Source: an uncultured Dialister sp. (lineage in GTDB: Bacteria > Bacillota > Negativicutes > Veillonellales > Dialisteraceae). Taken from it: a stretch of DNA of 5,847 nucleotides. Within the stretch, counting starts at the first letter, position 1, and each line of letters begins with the position of its first letter. Below are positions 1-3,957 of the stretch, piece by piece. The stretch lies in NCBI GenBank assembly GCA_900545365.1, contig UQYL01000048.1, forward strand, positions 1-5,847, given 5' to 3'. The notes under the pieces are model-generated. The model was given only the letters and a program-made list of their open reading frames with translations, was not told the DNA's origin and made no database searches. The translations under genes were made by a program, and so were the position numbers.

Positions 1-910
1 TCTCCGCAGACCGCACGGCGTCGAGCACAGCCCGGCGCACTGCTTCTTCCGCCATACAAGCCACTGTATCGACCGCCGCAGGGACCTCGCCCGACGCCAT
101 GACAAAGAGCGTATCCCCGTCCATGGTCGTATGGACAGGCCGGATGGAGCGGGCCAGTCCGTCGTGCGCCATGCCCGCCGCTGCGGTGCACTGAGCTTTC
201 GTCAGTTTCGCATTCGTCACGATGCAGCCGATCGTCGTATTGGCGCCTCGGAGATCCCGTTCCACGCCCTGCAGCATCAGGTCCCAGGACGAGACGGTCC
301 CTTTCCGGTCTTCCGAAAGGATTCCCGCCAGGACCCGGTCATTTTCATACACTTCGCCGCACGCATTGACCGCGATATAGGCTCCCACATACAGTCTATC
401 CACATGGAGCTCCGCATAACCGGCACCGCTCTTCATACAGCGTTCCGCCCCGAGCAGCTTGCCTACCGTCGCGCCCGTTCCCGCGCCTGTGCATCCCACG
501 GAGAAAGATATTCCCGCGCGCTCTGCGGCCAGCCGTCCCATCTCCCTGTCCGGGAAAGCGCCGCTGTCTCCGATCATCAGATCGAAGAGAACAGCGCCGC
601 ATACGATGGGCACCGTCACCGGCACCACGGAAAATCCGACGCCTTTCTCGCCAAGATACCGCAAGACGCCGCACGAAGCTTCCAGACCGAATGCCGAGCC
701 GCCGGACAGCACGACCGCATGGATCTTATCTACAGTCTTTTCCGGGCGGAGCAGATCGGTCTCCCTCGTTCCCGGCGCGCAGCCGCGAACATCCACCCCC
801 GCCGCCGCTCCGCCTTCCGGCGCGAGGATCACCGTCACTCCTGTCAGTCCCTGCTTGTCTTCCGCCGTCCCGATACGAAATCCAGGCACATTGATCTTTC
901 TTTCATTCAT
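1..910 (-). CDS. P1 family (DmpA/NylC-type, MEROPS S58) peptidase, 3' end cut by window edge
   Basis: This is a cytoplasmic-looking N-terminal-nucleophile hydrolase with no signal peptide; 303 residues are visible, near full length for the family. Members cleave themselves into alpha and beta chains and then act as aminopeptidases, amidases or oligomer hydrolases. The family signature is strong: GGSAFGL (residues 70-76), GCTGAGTGATVGK (139-151), VNACG (181-185), GANTTIG (222-228), MAHDGLAR (247-254) and HTTMDGDTLF (260-269). By analogy with NylC, self-cleavage should fall between N224 and T225, leaving T225 as the nucleophile. D264 and D266 lie 39 and 41 residues after it, the spacing I recall for the NylC aspartates; K151 and N182 are candidates for the other active-site residues. 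The ATG at 910 overlaps the stop of the upstream rluD-like gene (ATGA), and an AGGAGGG site lies at 927-921. The substrate cannot be told from sequence. The protein has nine cysteines in the visible part. Confidence 0.93.
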   Translation of the reverse strand, partial: MNERKINVPGFRIGTAEDKQGLTGVTVILAPEGGAAAGVDVRGCAPGTRETDLLRPEKTVDKIHAVVLSGGSAFGLEASCGVLRYLGEKGVGFSVVPVTVPIVCGAVLFDLMIGDSGAFPDREMGRLAAERAGISFSVGCTGAGTGATVGKLLGAERCMKSGAGYAELHVDRLYVGAYIAVNACGEVYENDRVLAGILSEDRKGTVSSWDLMLQGVERDLRGANTTIGCIVTNAKLTKAQCTAAAGMAHDGLARSIRPVHTTMDGDTLFVMASGEVPAAVDTVACMAEEAVRRAVLDAVRSAE

Positions 911-1833
911 AATGTATCCGCCCTCCTCGCCAATTCGACGCAGTTCGCGAAATCTTCCGGGATCGGCGCTTCAAAATGCATTTCTTTTCCCGTCACCGGA
1001 TGGTACAGCGTCAGCGTATGGGAATGGAGCGCCTGGCCGCTGATCGGGAAATGGTCTTTTTTATACCCGTACAGCGGATCATTGACCACCGGATGCCCGA
1101 TATGGGACATATGAACGCGGATCTGATGGGTCCTTCCCGTCTCCAGCCTGCACTCCACCAGAGAATAATGAGGCAGGTATTCCAGCACGCGGAAATGCGT
1201 GACCGCCGGTTTCCCCGTTTTCGGTTCCACATCCCACTTCATCCGGTCTTTCACGCTCCGACCGAGAGGCAGCCGGATAATGCCGTGATCACCGGCCATT
1301 TTCCCGTGGACGAGGGCCACGTATTCTCTCTGCGCCCGGTGAGAGCCGATCTCTTCCTGAAGCGCGCGGTACGCCTCCGCCGTTTTGGCCGCCACCATCA
1401 CGCCGGACGTATCTTTGTCCAGGCGGTGCACGATGCCCGGACGGGCCGGGTCTCCCGCCTCAAAGAGAGAAGGTCCCACATGATGCAGCAGCGCATTGAC
1501 GAGAGTTCCGTCGGGATTTCCCGGAGCCGGATGAATCACCATGCCCCGCGCTTTATTGATCACGATCATGGATTCATCCTCGAAAAGGATATCCAGCGGG
1601 ATATCCTGCGGGATCAGTTCGATGGCCTTCGGCTCCTCGAAGGAAAACTCGACGACATCTCCCGCGGCGAGGCGGTAATTCGGCTTCGCCGTTTTCCCGG
1701 AACTGAGGATCACCGTCCCCTGCTTCAGCCATTTCTGTACTTCCGAACGGTTCATGCCGGCTGCTTCTGTCAGGAACTTGTCAATCCGTTCCCCTGCCCA
1801 TTTCTCATCTGCCGTAAAGTGATATGTCTTCAT
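907..1833 (-). CDS. rluD: RluA/RluD family 23S rRNA pseudouridine synthase
   Basis: The 308-residue product converts specific uridines of large-subunit rRNA to pseudouridine (23S helix 69 for true RluD). An S4 RNA-binding domain occupies about residues 14-60 (RIDKFL; then a K/R-rich turn ending in GDVVEF). The synthase domain follows: VINKARGMVIHP (91-102), the catalytic motif HRLDKDTSG (136-144) with catalytic Asp139, and GRTHQIRVH (233-241) followed by GHPVVNDPLYG (246-256). Size and domain order match the RluD/YlyB group. I place the start at the ATG at 1833, preceded by GGAGG at 1849-1845. The frame is open further upstream to 1917, but that would run deep into lspA and give an odd 28-residue extension. 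The ATG overlaps the lspA stop by 4 bases, and the stop overlaps the peptidase start in the same way. Exact target uridines (RluD or another RluA-type specificity) are inferred only from the S4 plus synthase layout. Confidence 0.95.
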   Translation of the reverse strand: MKTYHFTADEKWAGERIDKFLTEAAGMNRSEVQKWLKQGTVILSSGKTAKPNYRLAAGDVVEFSFEEPKAIELIPQDIPLDILFEDESMIVINKARGMVIHPAPGNPDGTLVNALLHHVGPSLFEAGDPARPGIVHRLDKDTSGVMVAAKTAEAYRALQEEIGSHRAQREYVALVHGKMAGDHGIIRLPLGRSVKDRMKWDVEPKTGKPAVTHFRVLEYLPHYSLVECRLETGRTHQIRVHMSHIGHPVVNDPLYGYKKDHFPISGQALHSHTLTLYHPVTGKEMHFEAPIPEDFANCVELARRADTL

Positions 1834-2267
1834 GACTCGCTGTGCCTCCAGAAATAAAAAAGGATCAGCGCCGTCCCCACGCAGATAGCGATATCCGCGA
1901 TATTGAAGATCGGCCATACCCGGAAATCAAAGAAGTCCACGACACCCTGCATTCGGCCCCGGTCGATGGCATTTCCCAGCGCGCCGCCGAGAAGAAGCCC
2001 CACCGCCAGCGGGAAATAGACCGGCTTCTGCGGAATCCGCTTCCGCATCCACGCGTATGCCGCGAAAAGGACCGCCACGATCCCGAGGAAAAATAAATAT
2101 TGATATTTCAATATGCCGAACGCCGCGCCGTGATTGATGATGTATGTGAGATGGAATATGCCGGGAATCAGCGGAATGCTCTCCCCCAGCTCCATATGAT
2201 TCTGCACGAACCATTTTACAGCCTGATCCAGTACCGTCACGGCTGCCGCCATTAAGATCGTATTCAT
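1830..2267 (-). CDS. lspA: Lipoprotein signal peptidase (signal peptidase II)
   Basis: LspA is an integral membrane aspartyl protease that removes the signal peptide from diacylglyceryl-modified prolipoproteins. The product is 145 residues, a little short but normal for the family. Four hydrophobic segments can be seen: about 2-20, 56-73, 84-100 and 123-141. Conserved boxes are all present: D14 in the first helix, the NHGAAFG motif (45-51), GGALGNAIDR (94-103) with N99 and D102, VVDFFDF (109-115), and FNIAD (121-125) with N122 and D125. D102 and D125 correspond to the two catalytic aspartates; N99, D102 and D14 even share the numbering I recall for the Bacillus subtilis enzyme. The ATG at 2267 has an ideal AGGAGG at 2279-2274, 6 bases away. 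It is the first gene of an operon with the rluD-like and peptidase genes, and its TGA overlaps the next ATG. The lspA-rluD pair is a common arrangement in Bacillota. Confidence 0.97.
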   Translation of the reverse strand: MNTILMAAAVTVLDQAVKWFVQNHMELGESIPLIPGIFHLTYIINHGAAFGILKYQYLFFLGIVAVLFAAYAWMRKRIPQKPVYFPLAVGLLLGGALGNAIDRGRMQGVVDFFDFRVWPIFNIADIAICVGTALILFYFWRHSES

Positions 2268-2287
2268 ATTCAGCCTCCTGACGTCTC

Positions 2288-2314
2288 ATTATATCATAGG
2301 AAATTTCCCCACAA
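2288..2314 (-). promoter_or_regulatory. Extended -10 promoter of the lspA operon
   Basis: On the minus strand a perfect TATAAT lies at 2293-2288, preceded by TGA (2296-2294), giving TGnTATAAT. The -35 box is weak: TTGTGG at 2314-2309 with 15-base spacing is the best candidate, and extended -10 promoters do not need a good one. Transcription should start near 2281, only about 14 bases before the lspA ATG and just ahead of the AGGAGG. The promoter is squeezed against the terminator of the upstream 3D gene, whose T-tract it borders. The palindrome GGAAATTTCC (2299-2308) fills the spacer. Confidence 0.75.
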
Positions 2315-2341
2315 AAAAAGAAAGCGCCCATTCCGGCGCTT
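2312..2341 (-). terminator. Intrinsic terminator of the 3D-domain gene
   Basis: Read on the minus strand, AAGCGCC (2341-2335), a 6-base loop and GGCGCTT (2328-2322) form a perfect 7-bp GC-rich stem. It is followed at once by TCTTTTTTTG (2321-2312). It begins 6 bases after the TAA of the 3D gene and separates that transcript from the lspA operon. Confidence 0.92.
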
Positions 2342-2347
2342 CCCCTT

Positions 2348-3310
2348 TTAATAGGAAACGTAAACTTCGACCGGCTGCACGCCGAAATCAAAACATTCCG
2401 CAAATGTCTCCATGCAGAGATCGATGCGATGCCCGATGATGGCGCCCCCCGTATCCGCGGCCACCGCGCTCCCGTATCCGGGCACATAGACCGCCGAACC
2501 GAGAGGAATTACGCGGGGATCCACGGCGACCGTTCCGTATCCGGCCTTCGTTCCCGTTGCCGTAATGCCCCGGCCGTCGCCGTCCGTCGGATGATAGGCA
2601 GTCGCGGTCATCCGGAAAACCTTCCCCACGGTTCCGCTCTGCGTGCCGACCCGGGCCGCGCCGTCTGTGCCCCTGTCCAGGATCTCTGATTTGATCACTT
2701 CCGTATGAATCACCTTGCCGTCCGCAATATATTCTTCCACAGTGACAGACCGCTGCCCAGGCCGCCCGGGATCAATGATCTCCTCCGCGCCGGGAGCCAG
2801 ACGGTCATCATACCATTTCGCATAATTGACGGGAATGGCTTCTGTTCTTTCTGTGACCTGCTTTACATACGGAACAACATGGATCGTCATGTCCGCTTTG
2901 ACATGCGCCAGCTCCGGCTCCAGCGGCATCTTGGATTTCCAGTCGATGCCGGCATCATTCACCGCTCCCTGTATCGTCTGCTGCGAGGTAAAGATCTTTT
3001 TTGTCGTCTTCCCGTCCTGGATCAGGACCGGAACGGCACGCTCAATATAAACGACCGCATTTTCTTCCGGCTTATCCGTGCTGGCCCAGTACGTATCATG
3101 CTGTCCCAGCCGAATACGGGATTCACTGAACATTTTTTTAAAACTGTCCGCCTGCGTGCGGATGACCTGTTTGCCGCCGCCGTCATAAACGGTCACATTT
3201 TTCCCGTTCATGTCAGAAGCGTACAACGGGAGGGCGGTCCCTGCCGCCAGCGCCCCGATCAACGCCGTGGAAAATATGGTCTTCATCGTGAGCATCATTC
3301 TTTTGTACAC
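2348..3310 (-). CDS. Secreted cell-wall protein with DUF348-like, G5 and C-terminal 3D domain (YabE/Rpf2-like)
   Basis: This is a probable exported peptidoglycan-active protein of 320 residues. With the GTG at 3310 as residue 1: a signal peptide (positive MYKRMM-like start, hydrophobic 12-31, likely cut after PLYA near 31); one or two DUF348-like repeats (about 37-78 and 86-128); a G5 domain (about 144-213, with the EEIIDPG...YIADGK pattern); and a 3D domain (about 230-318). The three aspartates that name the domain are in AVDP (D264), AADTGG (D286) and HRIDL (D297). The 3D fold is a double-psi beta barrel related to MltA; the last Asp is the likely catalytic residue for lytic transglycosylase activity. 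B. subtilis YabE and the Rpf/Sps proteins share this architecture. The gene has its own promoter and terminator, so it looks monocistronic. An ATG at 3316 would add two residues but sits directly against the ribosome binding site. Two cysteines (C299, C306) follow the last Asp. Confidence 0.92.
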   Translation of the reverse strand: MYKRMMLTMKTIFSTALIGALAAGTALPLYASDMNGKNVTVYDGGGKQVIRTQADSFKKMFSESRIRLGQHDTYWASTDKPEENAVVYIERAVPVLIQDGKTTKKIFTSQQTIQGAVNDAGIDWKSKMPLEPELAHVKADMTIHVVPYVKQVTERTEAIPVNYAKWYDDRLAPGAEEIIDPGRPGQRSVTVEEYIADGKVIHTEVIKSEILDRGTDGAARVGTQSGTVGKVFRMTATAYHPTDGDGRGITATGTKAGYGTVAVDPRVIPLGSAVYVPGYGSAVAADTGGAIIGHRIDLCMETFAECFDFGVQPVEVYVSY

Positions 3311-3316
3311 GTCCAT

Positions 3317-3323
3317 CCCTCCT
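3317..3323 (-). promoter_or_regulatory. Ribosome binding site that favours the GTG start at 3310
   Basis: AGGAGGG (3323-3317) touches the ATG at 3316 with no spacer, too close for normal initiation there. The in-frame GTG at 3310 is 6 bases away, the ideal distance. The in-frame ATG at 3298 is 18 bases away, which is too far. I therefore prefer GTG 3310; all three choices keep the signal peptide. Confidence 0.7.
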
Positions 3324-3332
3324 ACGGCGATG

Positions 3333-3360
3333 ATTCTACCATAGAGAGACTTTTTGTCAA
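3333..3360 (-). promoter_or_regulatory. Sigma-70/A-type promoter of the 3D-domain gene
   Basis: On the minus strand there is a perfect TTGACA -35 (3360-3355), a 16-base gap, then TAGAAT -10 (3338-3333) preceded by TGG (extended -10, TGn). The expected start near 3326 leaves a leader of about 16 bases that is little more than the ribosome binding site. I see no operator with certainty, although a CAAATTTC half-palindrome overlaps the upstream edge of the -35 (3358-3365). Confidence 0.85.
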
Positions 3361-3400
3361 ATTTCTATACGTTTACAATATGATTTTTATCTGAAATTTC

Positions 3401-3501
3401 CAGTATTTATCGATGTTCTTCCACGGATAGATCATTGATTTAAGAGAAAATACTTTCTTCTAAATCCTGTCCTTATTCGCAAAAACATTCGATAAATACT
3501 G
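3401..3501. repeat. 13-bp inverted repeat, arms 75 bases apart
   Basis: CAGTATTTATCGA at 3401-3413 is repeated in perfect inverse as TCGATAAATACTG at 3489-3501. Allowing one inserted base, the match extends inward through TGTT/AACA, giving about 17 paired positions. The 101-base unit could be a long-stem RNA, a paired protein-binding site, or a tiny element with terminal inverted repeats. I see no clean target-site duplication next to it. Confidence 0.6.
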
Positions 3502-3536
3502 ATTTTTCTGTTCTCTTTTAATGTCAACTATGTCTT

Positions 3537-3650
3537 TTACAAAGAGAATTTCCTAAAAATGAAATTCCTTAGAGGTTCGGAAATTTCCCAAAGCAGCGGG
3601 AAAGTCTTCATCTGCGCCCGCAGGTTGTCTATTGAGAAGAGACTTTTCAT
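3537..3650 (-). CDS. Candidate small ORF, 37 residues, hypothetical
   Basis: An ATG at 3650 opens a 37-codon frame (begins MKSLFSIDNL, ends IFRKFSL) ending at TAA 3539-3537. GGAG at 3661-3658 is 7 bases upstream, a usable ribosome binding site. The local G+C is higher than in the flanks. The C-terminal half (FPLLWEI...LRNFIFRKF) could form an amphipathic helix. The start codon lies in the loop and the ribosome binding site in the stem of a 9-bp hairpin. A second frame (ATG 3663 to TAG 3553, 36 residues, METFYEK...) overlaps it almost fully. No promoter is evident; a lone TTGACG at about 3735 has no good -10. No known family; it may be chance. Confidence 0.2.
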   Translation of the reverse strand: MKSLFSIDNLRAQMKTFPLLWEISEPLRNFIFRKFSL

Positions 3651-3660
3651 AAAAAGTCTC
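3639..3660. other. Perfect 9-bp hairpin with 4-base loop
   Basis: GAGACTTTT (3639-3647) pairs with AAAAGTCTC (3652-3660) across the loop CATA. On the minus strand the loop reads TATG and holds the ATG of the 37-codon ORF, while its GGAG ribosome binding site is largely in the stem. Neither side is followed by a good T-run, so a terminator is unlikely. Confidence 0.55.
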
Positions 3661-3901
3661 CATTTCTCTAGATGTCCCCTTTTTTCCCCATAAAAAGTTA
3701 AAGTAAAACGATTTTTTGAATCTATTCGTCAAAAATTTCTGTTACTGTACTGCCCCACTTTCCTCAAAAATTTTGTCGGAATCCATCTTCCCATCATAAA
3801 AAATCCACTGTTTTTTCCATATTTTCCCCACCTCATCAGTTTCGGTTTTTAGTCCGCATCCTTTCCCTGTCTTTTTCCGCCCCCGGTCCTGCTGAAATCC
3901 A

Positions 3902-3920
3902 TGTCCACTGCTAATGGACA
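3902..3920. other. Small hairpin just beyond the ppk1 terminator
   Basis: TGTCCA (3902-3907) and TGGACA (3915-3920) form a 6-bp inverted repeat with a 7-base loop. It sits 2 bases past the T-tract of the ppk1 terminator. It lacks a T-run of its own; it might be a backup transcript-end structure or chance. Confidence 0.35.
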
Positions 3921-3922
3921 CG

Positions 3923-3950
3923 AAAAAAGCCCGGCTTCGATCCGGGCTTT
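3923..3950 (-). terminator. Intrinsic terminator of ppk1
   Basis: On the minus strand AAAGCCCGG (3950-3942), a 7-base loop and CCGGGCTTT (3934-3926) form a perfect 9-bp stem running into TTTTTT (3928-3923). It starts 7 bases after the ppk1 TAA at 3960-3958. Confidence 0.93.
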
Positions 3951-3957
3951 GGGTTTA

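Larger units (their letters stand above)
3375..3744 (-). pseudogene. Possible decayed coding remnant (stop-poor frame)
   Basis: One minus-strand frame has stops only at 3744, 3555, 3462 and 3375, and is also open upstream of 3744 to at least 3921. That is four stops in about 183 codons, whereas DNA of this composition should give roughly a dozen. Segments between stops read like protein, for example METFYEKSLL...NFRTSKEFHF (start 3663) and KDIVDIKREQKNQYLSNVF (about 3540-3480). I recognise no family. It may be the ruin of a small gene, part of a dispersed intergenic element, or chance. Confidence is low. Confidence 0.2.
3361..3922. other. AT-rich intergenic region between ppk1 and the 3D gene, no recognised gene
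   Basis: About 560 bases lie between the ppk1 terminator and the 3D promoter. Hand count gives about 36% G+C over 3361-3900, lowest near the 3D gene and rising to about half over 3841-3900. The minus strand is purine-rich near 3750-3900. I found no tRNA, tmRNA, RNase P or SRP RNA signatures and no known protein domain. It does contain two hairpins (3639-3660 and 3902-3920), a 13-bp inverted repeat (3401-3413 with 3489-3501), GAAATTTC palindromes (3393-3400, 3580-3587) and a few short ORFs, described separately. Confidence 0.8.

Noticed and set aside
131..1114. Long plus-strand ORF of 327 codons and several others opposite the peptidase and rluD-like genes
   Set aside because: Arginine/proline/serine-rich translations without domains, lying opposite genes with clear family motifs; they are by-products of GC-rich codon use on the minus strand.
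1834..1917. Longer rluD-like start at 1917
   Set aside because: It would add 28 residues lying wholly inside lspA; the ATG at 1833 has its own GGAGG and the same ATGA overlap as the next junction.
3314..3316. ATG at 3316 as start of the 3D gene
   Set aside because: The ribosome binding site leaves no spacer; GTG 3310 fits better. Not excluded.
3401..3501. Insertion sequence or MITE call for the inverted repeat unit
   Set aside because: No target-site duplication next to the arms, no transposase and no second copy in the window; kept only as a repeat.
3522..3527. TTGACA on the minus strand as the -35 of a further promoter
   Set aside because: No acceptable -10 hexamer at 16-18 bases downstream.
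3639..3660. Hairpin as an intrinsic terminator
   Set aside because: Stem is AT-rich and no run of T follows on either strand.
3361..3922. Known structured RNA (tRNA, tmRNA, RNase P RNA, SRP RNA, riboswitch) or CRISPR array
   Set aside because: None of the conserved cores could be found by eye and there are no evenly spaced direct repeats.
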